32,198 bases of DNA, from the NCBI GenBank assembly GCA_002747135.1, contig PDTE01000007.1:1-32198 (forward strand), written 5' to 3'. A program made the position numbers and the translations under genes. Positions 14,794 to 22,522 of the stretch are shown piece by piece (within the stretch, counting starts at the first letter, position 1; each line of letters starts with the position of its first letter). This stretch comes from Desulfobulbus propionicus (GTDB taxonomy: Bacteria > Desulfobacterota > Desulfobulbia > Desulfobulbales > Desulfobulbaceae). Under the pieces are notes generated by a model. The model saw nothing but the letters and a program-made list of their open reading frames with translations. It had not been told where the DNA came from and searched no databases.

Positions 14794-15714
14794 TTACTCG
14801 TTTTTTTCCTGTCGTTTCTGCGTCTTGGCATAGTTTGCCGCTTCCATTCCTGCTACACACCCTTCGCCTACGGCCTTGGCCATCTGATACGGCGGGCCAG
14901 TAATATCACCTGCAGCAAAAATGCCGGAAATATTTGTCTGCTGGCTGCCATCTGTTTGAATATACTTGAATGATTCAGTGTCAAGCATTACCCCTACCTG
15001 GGTAGCAAGCTCCAGTGCCCCCTTTGCTCCCAACTCAATAAAAATTCCTTCTGTCTCAACAGTTTCTCCATTTGCCAGCTCCAGTCTCTGGACAGTATTT
15101 TCTCCTTGAATTTCTATGATTCTTGAGTTGATAACTTCTGCTTTACTCTCCTTCAGTTTTGCCATGAGTTCTTTTGACACGTCAATGTTGTCGCTGATCA
15201 GGTACACCTTTTCAGCGTAGTCCAGCAGGGTTAAGGCGCCGTCCACGGCCGCACTTTTTCCACCAGTGACCGCCACGGTTGCACCCCTGTAAAAATTAGC
15301 GTCACAGTCAACACAATAGCTGACGCCCTTGCCGATAAATTTTCTTTCCCCGGAAACCCCCAGTTTGTTTTTTGCTACCCCCATGCAAAAAAGTATTGCT
15401 CTGCTTTGAATGGTTCGGCCTGATTCAGTGGTTACAAGAAAATAAGGGGTATTCTCCATGATTTTCAGCACATCTTCCTGCAAGTATTCAGCGCCAAATG
15501 ATGTCGCCTGTTTCAGGCCGGTTTCGAGCAAGTCATTTCCGCAGGTAACCCCTGGAACAAAGGCATAGTTTTCTACATGGGCACCATAGAGTGCCGAGTT
15601 TTCGATTCGGCCAAGCAGCAGCACACGAATTTTTTTTCTTGAAGCATGAATAGCTGCCTGAATTCCTGCTGGTCCTGAGCCAATGATGACGACATCGTAC
15701 AGTGTATCGGCCAT
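14794..15714 (-). CDS. trxB: Thioredoxin-reductase-like FAD/NAD(P) oxidoreductase
   Basis: A 306-residue two-domain flavoprotein of the low-molecular-weight thioredoxin reductase family, normal length. The FAD-binding GSGPAG is at residues 12-17. The redox disulfide is Cys134-Cys137 in VSYCVDCDANFYRG, where canonical TrxB has C-A-T-C-D-G; the CxxCD spacing is kept. The second nucleotide-binding site is VAVTGGKSAAVDGAL, more relaxed than the usual GGGDSA. The FAD-closing GIFAAGDITGPPYQ is near the C-terminus. The ATG at 15712-15714 has GGAG seven bases upstream. The altered VDCDAN and GGKSAAV boxes leave room for a thioredoxin-reductase-like enzyme with a different partner, such as a ferredoxin- or glutaredoxin-like protein. 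No thioredoxin gene is adjacent. Confidence 0.85.
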   Translation of the reverse strand: MADTLYDVVIIGSGPAGIQAAIHASRKKIRVLLLGRIENSALYGAHVENYAFVPGVTCGNDLLETGLKQATSFGAEYLQEDVLKIMENTPYFLVTTESGRTIQSRAILFCMGVAKNKLGVSGERKFIGKGVSYCVDCDANFYRGATVAVTGGKSAAVDGALTLLDYAEKVYLISDNIDVSKELMAKLKESKAEVINSRIIEIQGENTVQRLELANGETVETEGIFIELGAKGALELATQVGVMLDTESFKYIQTDGSQQTNISGIFAAGDITGPPYQMAKAVGEGCVAGMEAANYAKTQKRQEKNE

Positions 15715-15840
15715 AACAATCTCCAGTAATGGTTGTGGCGGAAGGCCGGTTGTCCTTCCGGGGAAACAGCGTCCATTTCACCTCTCTTCTGGCGATCTGG
15801 GAGCAGTTGCCGTTTAGTTATGATACGTAATGACATGAAG

Positions 15841-15984
15841 GTAACTCCTCACAAACCGCCCCTCTTTGAACGATCACGACCCGCCGCATAGAGGGGCTGT
15901 AGCTGCCAATCGTGCTTGTCCAGATAGGGGCAACCTGAGAGCGGTATGTAAAACCAGAGAGTTACCCACCAAGTGAGTCGTTAC
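15841..15984 (+). mobile_element. Family A element, long form with internal deletion (144 bp)
   Basis: It begins GTAACTCCTCACAAACCGCC and ends AGTGAGTCGTTAC. About 14 bp are missing around the core-extension junction compared with 21797-21954. Flanks 15833-15840 (ACATGAAG) and 15985-15992 (ACAAGAAG) match at seven of eight positions. It lies in the gap between the divergent flavoprotein gene and tolQ. Confidence 0.88.
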
Positions 15985-15992
15985 ACAAGAAG

Positions 15993-16264
15993 AATATATC
16001 AGATTATTTCTGCATTATCCCTGGTTCGAGGTCGACAGAATAATTCTTTTCCATTATATTTTCAAACGAATGTTTATTTGCAACTGCTTTCAGGCCACCC
16101 ATGTTCAGATGATCGAGCCCGCCCGAAGATGGGGCCACAGCCTGTCAATCCCGCCTGCCCGAATCCGGGTAAGTGCAGAGCAGATAGAGATTGAAAACAA
16201 ATGAAGTCAGGGGGGGGATACTTTCCCCGTGACTGGTTACGACAATATGAAATAGGAAAAGAAT
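15993..16264. other. Upstream region of the tol operon, palindrome debris
   Basis: No gene is seen. About 16081-16165 contains degenerate A-like sequence (CAACTGCTTTCAGG, GCCCGCCCGAAGATGGGG). About 16212-16240 has a CCCCGTGACTGGTTACG stretch seen in similar form near 14572. The tolQ promoter should lie here, but I cannot point to convincing -35 and -10 boxes. Confidence 0.4.
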
Positions 16265-16957
16265 GTGACGCAATCAATTTTTGAAATGATGTTTAATGCC
16301 GGGCCGATGGTCAAAGTTGTCATGATAGCCTTGCTGCTGTTTTCGCTTGCTTCCTGGTCGATAATCATGCTGAAATACCTGATGTTTAGAAAAGCCAGGT
16401 CTACCTCATCCCGTTTTTTACAAGATTTCTGGAGCAGTAAAACGTTACAGGAAGCCTATGCTGCCGCCAAAAAATACCCGCAGAGCCCGGAAGCATCGGT
16501 CTTTGTAACAGGATATTCCGAGTTGAAAAAGATCAGCTCCTCGCGAAGCAGCGGCGAAAAAGCCGCAACCCTTGATATGCAGCTTGCAACCATGGAGAAT
16601 CTAAAACGTTCTGTGCGTAAGGCCCAGCTCATGGAGAGTGACAGGATGGCCCGTTCGCTGTCTTTTCTGGCTACCACCGGGTCTTCTACCCCCTTTATTG
16701 GCCTGTTTGGCACGGTTTGGGGAATTATGACCTCGTTCAAGGATATTGGTGAACGAGGCTCTGCCTCACTCGCTGTCGTTGCACCCGGCATATCAGAGGC
16801 CCTGGTAGCCACTGCCGCCGGTCTTGCTGTTGCCATTCCAGCGGTAATTTTTTTTAATTACTACTCAAACAAGGCTGCAGACCTGGAATCAGATGTTGAA
16901 CACTTCAGTTCTGATTTTCTCAACTTGATCGAGCGTGATATTCTTTCTCGAGCATGA
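16265..16957 (+). CDS. tolQ: TolQ, proton channel subunit of the Tol system
   Basis: A 230-residue inner-membrane protein of the TolQ/ExbB/MotA family. With TolR it converts the proton-motive force into movement of TolA, helping outer-membrane constriction during division. Three membrane spans are visible: MVKVVMIALLLFSLASWSIIML near the N-terminus, a second in the ATTGSSTPFIGLFGTVWGIM region, and a third in ISEALVATAAGLAVAIPAVIFF. The family motifs 'TPFIGLFGTVWGIM.SF' and 'GISEALVATA.GL.VAIPAV' are intact. The GTG start at 16265 has AGGAAAAG upstream. It leads a compact operon; tolR starts 6 bp after the stop. Confidence 0.96.
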   Translation: MTQSIFEMMFNAGPMVKVVMIALLLFSLASWSIIMLKYLMFRKARSTSSRFLQDFWSSKTLQEAYAAAKKYPQSPEASVFVTGYSELKKISSSRSSGEKAATLDMQLATMENLKRSVRKAQLMESDRMARSLSFLATTGSSTPFIGLFGTVWGIMTSFKDIGERGSASLAVVAPGISEALVATAAGLAVAIPAVIFFNYYSNKAADLESDVEHFSSDFLNLIERDILSRA

Positions 16958-16963
16958 GCAGTT

Positions 16964-17404
16964 ATGGAATCTCTCGGATTAAAAAACAAAAAAGGTTTTG
17001 TTGCTGAAATAAACGTAACACCGCTTGTGGATGTTATGCTGGTGTTGTTGATAATATTTATGGTTTCTGCGCCAATGATGACCCAGGGGGTGGATGTCAA
17101 CCTGCCTGAAACAACCACCAGGGCATTAGAGCAGCCGGAAAAGCCATTTGTGGTCACTATAGACAAGGGCGGTGGATGCTTTATAGGTGACAGCAAAACT
17201 GAAGTAGGAGCGGAGCGACTCAGGTCCGAGCTTGACAGGTATTCCGGGGAGAAAAAACAGAACACTGTCTATCTGCGGGCTGACAGGGACGTTCCATACG
17301 GAGCTGTAGCAGGAGTCTTAAGTGAAATACATGCAGCCGGGTTCACAAAGGTGGGAATGGTAACCCTGCAGGCAGAAAAGAAAGAGCAGGGTAGCCTGAA
17401 GTGA
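16964..17404 (+). CDS. tolR: TolR, ExbD/TolR-family proton channel subunit
   Basis: A 146-residue protein with a short cytoplasmic N-terminus, one membrane helix and a periplasmic domain. The EINVTPLVDVMLVLLIIFMV segment contains the family's membrane aspartate (in PLVDVMLVLL), which carries protons between TolQ helices. The periplasmic part ends with YLRADRDVPYGAVAGVLSEI, the ExbD/TolR 'RAD..V.YG.V..V...' signature. Its stop overlaps the GTG start of the next gene by four bases (GTGA), a sign of translational coupling. Confidence 0.96.
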   Translation: MESLGLKNKKGFVAEINVTPLVDVMLVLLIIFMVSAPMMTQGVDVNLPETTTRALEQPEKPFVVTIDKGGGCFIGDSKTEVGAERLRSELDRYSGEKKQNTVYLRADRDVPYGAVAGVLSEIHAAGFTKVGMVTLQAEKKEQGSLK

Positions 17405-18369
17405 CGACAATATTTTTTTCGGAAGCAGACTTCTATGCGCAGCAAAGGTCAATTGACAACAAGGCAGTATTAGCTTTCTGTCTTGCGCTGGGTCTTCATG
17501 CGGGCCTGTTTTTCGGCTCACGTTACATGCCTCATCTGACAAGACCGGTTCCTGTTATTGAAGACTTTATTGACGTTGAATTTATCAGCCTGGAGAAGGA
17601 AGAACCTGCCCCGGAAGAGCCTTCTTCTGGGGAGATGTCTGCCCCGCCCCCTCTGGATGTGCCCCGGCAGCAGCCAGAAGAAACAGGTCCTGAGGCCGTG
17701 GCAGTTGTGCCTGATCCCGAGCCCGATACAGAGCTGCCTCCGCCGCCAGAAGTTAAGCCGGTATCAATCAGGCCCCTGCGTCTGAAGAAAAAAATTGCAG
17801 CCGATACCAGGCTGGAAGAAGAAAAGATTGAGCAGCGGCTAAAAAGACTAAAACAGGAACAACAGCGAAAGGCTCGTGCACTGGCCCGGAAGCGTAAGGA
17901 ACAACAGCGGAAAGCAGAGGCTCTGGCAAGGGCGAAGGCTGCAGAGTTAGAAGCAGTAAAGGCGGCGAGAGACGCCCGGAAAGTTGCCGAGATGTATCGG
18001 GCTCAGCAGAATAATTATAAAGGCCGGGAAACACGTCCAAACGATTCAAATAGTGCAGGCAGCAATATGCAGTCAAGCCTTGCCCTGCAGTATTATGCCA
18101 GCGTCAAAGAGCATATTAAACGATTCTGGCAACTGACAGAATCCCGTAACTGGGATCCGGGTTTACAGGCTATTGTTTCTTTTACCATCAATAAGAACGG
18201 GGATATCTGCAACCTGCAGATAGAAGAAAAATCAGGTGATCCAGTTTTTGATCAACTGGCAAAAAAGGCGTTACTCGATGCGGCACCAATGCCTGCAATC
18301 CCTGGTATATTAAGAAAGACAAAGGTGGACATCGGGTTACGCTTTAATCCGGGATCACTTGGAAGTTAA
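17401..18369 (+). CDS. tolA: TolA/TonB-like energy transducer
   Basis: A 322-residue protein with TolA architecture. An N-terminal membrane anchor lies near residues 22-42 (VLAFCLALGLHAGLFF). An acidic proline-rich stretch follows (EEPAPEEPSSGEMSAPPPLD and PEPDTELPPPPEVKP). Then comes a long charged helix of Lys/Arg/Glu/Ala-rich repeats (about residues 125-205, with repeated RKEQQRKA and ALARKR units), and a C-terminal domain of about 90 residues that looks TonB_C/TolA_C-like (IVSFTINKNGDICNLQIEEK, SGDPVFDQLAKKALLDAAPM). It spans the periplasm to outer-membrane partners. The GTG start overlaps the tolR stop, and an ATG slightly downstream is not needed. The TonB-like end is common in non-enterobacterial TolA proteins. 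Confidence 0.9.
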   Translation: MTTIFFSEADFYAQQRSIDNKAVLAFCLALGLHAGLFFGSRYMPHLTRPVPVIEDFIDVEFISLEKEEPAPEEPSSGEMSAPPPLDVPRQQPEETGPEAVAVVPDPEPDTELPPPPEVKPVSIRPLRLKKKIAADTRLEEEKIEQRLKRLKQEQQRKARALARKRKEQQRKAEALARAKAAELEAVKAARDARKVAEMYRAQQNNYKGRETRPNDSNSAGSNMQSSLALQYYASVKEHIKRFWQLTESRNWDPGLQAIVSFTINKNGDICNLQIEEKSGDPVFDQLAKKALLDAAPMPAIPGILRKTKVDIGLRFNPGSLGS

Positions 18370-18396
18370 TGCGGAAAGATCAGGATAGTTATAGCA

Positions 18397-19686
18397 ATGA
18401 AAAAAAAGAAGAGTTACATTTTTATCCTTGGCACGGTCCTAACATGCCTTTTGCTCTCAGCAACCTATGCAAATGATAAGGTATATATAGATATTCCTGC
18501 CACCGGGATCAGAAAACTGGTCGTTGCTGTCCCCTTTTTTTCTACAGGCAATTCACCTGTTGGCACCAAGGCAGGTAAAGATATGGCTGACCTTCTTGGA
18601 AAAGCGCTCGAAATCTATGGTGTTATAGAGCTGGTCAACCCTGACAGATATGGCGGCAGCAAAGAGGCTGACTGGAAGGCTATGGGGGCAGATTATGTGA
18701 TAATGGGCAAGTATACCGCTGACAATGACAAGCTGACGGTTGAAGGACAAATCTTTGATGTAGCGGACAGCCGGCTGCTCTCTGGCAAACGGTACAAAGG
18801 TGGCCTTAAGCAGCGGGATGATATGGTGCTGAGGCTCGCAGATGCGCTTATCGAAGAATTTACCGGATCGCCGGGTATAAGCAGGACGTCCATCGCCTAT
18901 ATCTCTGATGCCACTCGAAAAAAAGAGGTCTATGTCGCTGATGTTCTTGGGAGATCAGAACGGCAGGTAACGAAACATCGACACCTCTGTGTGTCGCCAA
19001 GGTACACACCAGATGGAAATTTGCTGGCCTATACTACCTATCATCGGGGCAATCAGGACCTGTATATTACGGATTTGAGACAGGCTAAGGTAACTCGCTC
19101 ATTGTCCAGGAGAAGGGGGATGAATCTTGCCCCAGCCTTTTCTCCAGACGGGAAAACCATGGTGGTAACCCTGAGCAAAAACGGCAGCCCGGATCTGTAC
19201 CTGATGAATAGAAAGGGGAAAATACTCCAGCAATTAACTTCCAGGGCGGGCATCAATGTATCAGCCTCTTTTTCACCCGATGGAAAGTTTATTGTCTTTG
19301 TCTCTGATCGTAGCGGGAAACCGCAACTTTATGTTATGAATATGTTTAATCGCCAGGTCAGGCGATTAACGTATAAACGCCCAGAAAACAGTGAGCCGGT
19401 CTGGTCGCCCAGGGGTGATTTGATCGCCTTTAGCGGGCTGGTTGGCGGGCAGTATCAACTTTTTGTTATGGACAGCAGTGGTAATAATGAGCACCAGTTA
19501 ACCAGTTCCTGGGGAGATTACGAGTCGCCTACATGGTCGCCTGATGGAAAAATGCTGGCTTTCACCAGGACCAGAAATGGCAGGTCTGATATCTGTATCA
19601 TGAATAAAAATGGAAAAAATTTACGGGTAATGTTGCCCTTTAAAGGAAATAAGTCATATCCTCAATGGTCACCGAGGCCACAATAG
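18397..19686 (+). CDS. tolB: TolB, periplasmic beta-propeller protein
   Basis: A 429-residue periplasmic protein. The signal peptide is MKKKKSYIFILGTVLTCLLL, with likely cleavage after SATYA. An N-terminal alpha/beta domain (about 30-165) holds AVPFFSTGN and GADYVIMGKYT. A six-bladed WD40-like (PD40) propeller follows, with repeated 'FSPDGK' units at LAPAFSPDGKTMV, SASFSPDGKFIVFVSDRSG, PVWSPRGDLIAFSG, PTWSPDGKMLAFTR and PQWSP. It is complete. In characterised systems TolB binds the lipoprotein Pal, but no pal gene follows here. It starts 27 bp after tolA. Confidence 0.96.
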   Translation: MKKKKSYIFILGTVLTCLLLSATYANDKVYIDIPATGIRKLVVAVPFFSTGNSPVGTKAGKDMADLLGKALEIYGVIELVNPDRYGGSKEADWKAMGADYVIMGKYTADNDKLTVEGQIFDVADSRLLSGKRYKGGLKQRDDMVLRLADALIEEFTGSPGISRTSIAYISDATRKKEVYVADVLGRSERQVTKHRHLCVSPRYTPDGNLLAYTTYHRGNQDLYITDLRQAKVTRSLSRRRGMNLAPAFSPDGKTMVVTLSKNGSPDLYLMNRKGKILQQLTSRAGINVSASFSPDGKFIVFVSDRSGKPQLYVMNMFNRQVRRLTYKRPENSEPVWSPRGDLIAFSGLVGGQYQLFVMDSSGNNEHQLTSSWGDYESPTWSPDGKMLAFTRTRNGRSDICIMNKNGKNLRVMLPFKGNKSYPQWSPRPQ

Positions 19687-19795
19687 CTGCGGTTATCCTG
19701 TTCCTATAAGCTGGAAGCCTGATCTTGACCTGTTTTTCCGGAAAATTGGGGCTATATTTTGACGGAACAGGAAAGCGAACGAAAAGGGAGTCTGT

Positions 19796-20824
19796 ATGAA
19801 AACTATTCGAAACCTAGTCATCGCCGGTTCTTTGGTCCTTTTGTTGACACAATGCGCTACCCAGGACGAAGTCAGGGATATTACTTACCAGTTGCGTGCG
19901 TTGAATCAGAAAGTGGAAGATGTAAAAGGCAACACGGTTAACCAGATGCAGAAACGTCAGGCCAGTTCCGTTAACAAAATTGACCAGATCGAACGTGATC
20001 TCCTCCACCTCAAATCCATGTTGGAGGAAAGTGCCCATCAGTCCAGCTTGAATCGTGAGCAAGGCAGGGAGGATGTTGCGACAGTTCAGTCGGTTATTGA
20101 GACGATGCGTGCAGAGAACAAGGCGGCTCTTGATGAATCGAGGCAAAAGGTTCAAGAGCTGGAACAACGGGTGGCAATGCTCTCTGCCGACCTGGAACGT
20201 ATGCGGCAGTTAAAGATCAGGGAGGCTGAGCGAGCGGCCAGAGAGGCGGCCAGAAAAGCAGAAACTGCCCGGAAAAAGACCTTGGCTGCGACGAGAGGCT
20301 TTGTTCATGTCACACCGGAAAAGAGAAAGGTGCAAACAGGTTCAGCCAGAGTTGTTGACGGCCACTCCGATTCCTCTGAGATAGCCTTGTCTCCTCTCCA
20401 GCAGGAGAAAACCCAGGGTGTGAGTGCCACAGTTGATACGGTTATAGCTGAGGATGTAACTACTGTACCTTTGGCTAATGCTATGAAACAGTTCAACAAC
20501 GGACAGTATCAGGAGGCTTACAGGAGTTACGAAAAGGTCCTCCTGGAAAATCCACAGGGGAACCAGGCGGCCAAGACCTTGTTTTATATGGGAGAAAGTC
20601 TCTTTCGTCAAGGCGAATATGATTTGGCAATTCTGGATTATCAAAAAGTGATTTCCAATCATGCCCGTTCGGCTTTTGCTCCAAAGGCCTTGTATCAGCA
20701 GGCTGTTTCCTTTGAAAAGTTAACTGATCATGAAACAGCGAAAATAATCTACAGAAAATTGATAAGTGACTATTCTGCAAGCAGTGAAGCCGGAGAGGCT
20801 AAAACAAGACTGGAAAACCTCTAG
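19796..20824 (+). CDS. cpoB: CpoB/YbgF-like lipoprotein with coiled coil and TPR repeats
   Basis: A 342-residue envelope protein. The N-terminal signal MKTIRNLVIAGSLVLLLTQC ends in Cys20, so it is probably lipidated although LTQC is not an ideal lipobox. A long coiled coil (about 25-150, with KVEDVKGNTVNQMQKRQ and QKVQELEQRVAMLSADLERM) matches the trimerising YbgF N-terminus but is much longer. The C-terminal 120 residues hold three TPR-like units (NNGQYQEAYRSYEKVLLENP, RQGEYDLAILDYQKVISNH, KLTDHETAKIIYRKLISDYS). In E. coli CpoB coordinates Tol function with peptidoglycan synthesis at division. The ATG at 19796 has AAAGGGAG upstream. It takes the place after tolB where pal would normally lie. 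Confidence 0.88.
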   Translation: MKTIRNLVIAGSLVLLLTQCATQDEVRDITYQLRALNQKVEDVKGNTVNQMQKRQASSVNKIDQIERDLLHLKSMLEESAHQSSLNREQGREDVATVQSVIETMRAENKAALDESRQKVQELEQRVAMLSADLERMRQLKIREAERAAREAARKAETARKKTLAATRGFVHVTPEKRKVQTGSARVVDGHSDSSEIALSPLQQEKTQGVSATVDTVIAEDVTTVPLANAMKQFNNGQYQEAYRSYEKVLLENPQGNQAAKTLFYMGESLFRQGEYDLAILDYQKVISNHARSAFAPKALYQQAVSFEKLTDHETAKIIYRKLISDYSASSEAGEAKTRLENL

Positions 20825-20847
20825 CTTGTTTGGCCTGACGGCAACCA

Positions 20848-21606
20848 GTGGCTGGCAAAAAAAAACTGGATGTCCTGCTGGTTGAACGCCAGTTGGCAGA
20901 TACCAGAGAAGAGGCACAGTCTCTCATCGAATCCGGTGTGGTACAGGTAAATGGAATTGTCAGGAGAAACAAGGCAGGCCAGTATGAGCAGCAAGCAAGA
21001 ATAACCTTTGTAAAGGAGAGAAAATATGTCAGCCGTGGCGGCTACAAGCTGGAAGGTGCTCTGAAGGCCTTTTCCCTTAATGTGCGGGACGAGGTATGTC
21101 TGGATATTGGCAGTTCAACCGGAGGGTTTACTGATTGCCTGCTGCAAGGAGGTGCTAAACGGGTTTATGCCGTTGATGTTGGGTACGGTATCCTTGACTG
21201 GAAACTCAGGCAGGATAAGCGGGTGGTCCTGCTGGAGCGAACCAACGCGAGAAAGCTCACCTATAAAAAGATCGGAGAGTGGATTGACCTGTGCGTTATT
21301 GATGCCTCCTTTATTTCGTTAAATCTGTTAATTGAACAAGTAGTACAGTTTTTTAAAGAGGTTGTCAGTATTATTGCCCTGGTGAAACCACAATTTCAAC
21401 TACCTCGAGAAAAAGTCACTCCAGGTGGTGTAATTACTGACAGCCTGCTCCATGATGAAGCCATACAAATGGTGAGTAATTATGCGGAAACCCTCGGTTT
21501 ACGTGTTGCTGACACCGCAGCTTCACCTCTCTGTGGGGCTAAAGGCAACCAGGAGTTTTTTCTCCTGCTGCGCAGCGCAGAGGGTATTGAGAGAAGAAAT
21601 ACATAA
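20848..21606 (+). CDS. tlyA: TlyA-family rRNA 2'-O-methyltransferase / hemolysin-like
   Basis: A 252-residue protein with an N-terminal S4 RNA-binding domain (KLDVLLVERQLADTREEAQS, then LIESGVVQVNG) and a Rossmann methyltransferase domain. In Mycobacterium TlyA methylates ribose of 16S and 23S rRNA; the role in other phyla is inferred. The motifs YVSRGGYKLEGAL, the AdoMet-binding LDIGSSTGGFTDCLLQGGA, VYAVDVGYG, DASFISL and ALVKPQFQL are all intact. The GTG at 20848 gives the family N-terminus MAGKKKLDVLL; no strong ribosome-binding site is seen. It lies 23 bp after cpoB, so it probably shares the tol transcript. Confidence 0.93.
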   Translation: MAGKKKLDVLLVERQLADTREEAQSLIESGVVQVNGIVRRNKAGQYEQQARITFVKERKYVSRGGYKLEGALKAFSLNVRDEVCLDIGSSTGGFTDCLLQGGAKRVYAVDVGYGILDWKLRQDKRVVLLERTNARKLTYKKIGEWIDLCVIDASFISLNLLIEQVVQFFKEVVSIIALVKPQFQLPREKVTPGGVITDSLLHDEAIQMVSNYAETLGLRVADTAASPLCGAKGNQEFFLLLRSAEGIERRNT

Positions 21607-21660
21607 AAACACATGCCTGTGATGTCAGTGAGCAGACCCGGATTTTGCCAAAAATGTTCA

Positions 21661-21780
21661 GGGTCAGCCCAGGCAGCACCATCTTCGGCAGTATTCTGGC
21701 AACACATATCCCCAGGTATAATGAGGTAGCAGAAACTACCGAACCTGGCACCGCCTGAGCTGATGAGAAATCAGGGTCAG
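21661..21780 (+). repeat. Family B element copy 2 (uninterrupted)
   Basis: It runs from GGTCAGCCCAGGCAGCACCA to GAGCTGATGAGAAATCAGGG. The ends are weakly inverted (CCAGGCAGCACC against GGCACCGCCTG). A conserved CCAGGTATAATGAG lies in the middle. Other copies: 255-450 (split), 28653-28770, and a partial reverse copy at 27915-27964. Confidence 0.8.
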
Positions 21781-21796
21781 GAAGCATAGAGAAAAG

Positions 21797-21954
21797 GTAA
21801 CTCCTCACAGCTCACCCCTCTTTGAACGATCTCGACCCGCCGCCTAGAGGGGCTATAGCTGCCAATCGTGCTTGTCCAGATAGGGGCAGCCTGAGAGCAG
21901 TTACACGTTTGAGGCAGGTACAACCAGAGCGTTACACACCCAGTGAGTAGGTAC
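21797..21954 (+). mobile_element. Family A element, long form (158 bp), with target duplication
   Basis: It has the same length as the copy at 8187-8344 and begins GTAACTCCTCACAGCTCACC and ends CAGTGAGTAGGTAC. Flanks 21789-21796 (GAGAAAAG) and 21955-21962 (GAGAAAAC) match at seven of eight positions. It ends about 20 bp before the ribosome-binding site of the SH3b gene, so that gene's promoter may lie in the element or have been displaced by it. Confidence 0.9.
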
Positions 21955-21986
21955 GAGAAAACAGCAAAGAGTTGAAGGAGATGATA

Positions 21987-22442
21987 ATGAAAATACGGCA
22001 AGTCAAAGGCCTTTTGTTGTCCATGGTCACCGTCACCGTTCTTATAGGCTCATCGGCACTATGTGCCCTTGCAGCAGAGTATAGAAGTGTTGCAAAAGAT
22101 GGGATTAATCTTCGATCCGGTCCTGGCACCAATTATGAGGTTATTTATCAGCTGCCCCAGCATTATCCCCTGCAAATCTTGTCAAAAAAGGGCGACTGGC
22201 TGAAAGTTGTTGACTATGAAGGAGATAAGGGGTGGATACACCGCTCGCTTGTACAAGCAGCCAGGTATGTAATTGTCAAAAAAAAATGTAACATGAGAAG
22301 TGGGCCTTCTACCAATTTTGACAAGATAGGCTCACTGGAAAAAGATGTAATCCTGAAGGTCGTTAAGCGACAAGGGGGATGGGTCGAGGTGAGCCATCCT
22401 CAAATAACCGGCTGGGTCTTTGGTCTGCTGGTATGGCCATAA
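21987..22442 (+). CDS. Exported protein with two bacterial SH3 domains
   Basis: A 151-residue protein. A signal peptide (MKIRQVKGLLLSMVTVTVLI to about ALCALAAEYRS) is followed by two SH3b (SH3_3) repeats: KDGINLRSGPGTNYEVIYQL through GWIHRSLV, and KKCNMRSGPSTNFDKIGSLE through GWVFGLLVWP. Both contain the defining 'N.RSGP.TN' and 'GW.' elements. Such domains often bind peptidoglycan or metal in the periplasm; no catalytic domain is attached. The ATG at 21987 was chosen because AAGGAG (21974-21979) is seven bases upstream. The in-frame TTG and ATG further upstream overlap or crowd that site. It stands alone between a family A element and the prephenate fusion gene. Confidence 0.88.
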   Translation: MKIRQVKGLLLSMVTVTVLIGSSALCALAAEYRSVAKDGINLRSGPGTNYEVIYQLPQHYPLQILSKKGDWLKVVDYEGDKGWIHRSLVQAARYVIVKKKCNMRSGPSTNFDKIGSLEKDVILKVVKRQGGWVEVSHPQITGWVFGLLVWP

Positions 22443-22522
22443 TTTTGTCATTGCTTGCAGTTGATCCAGTTTTTCAGATATCGCCTTTATCCATATAGGA
22501 TCACTTTTTACCAGTACGTTCA

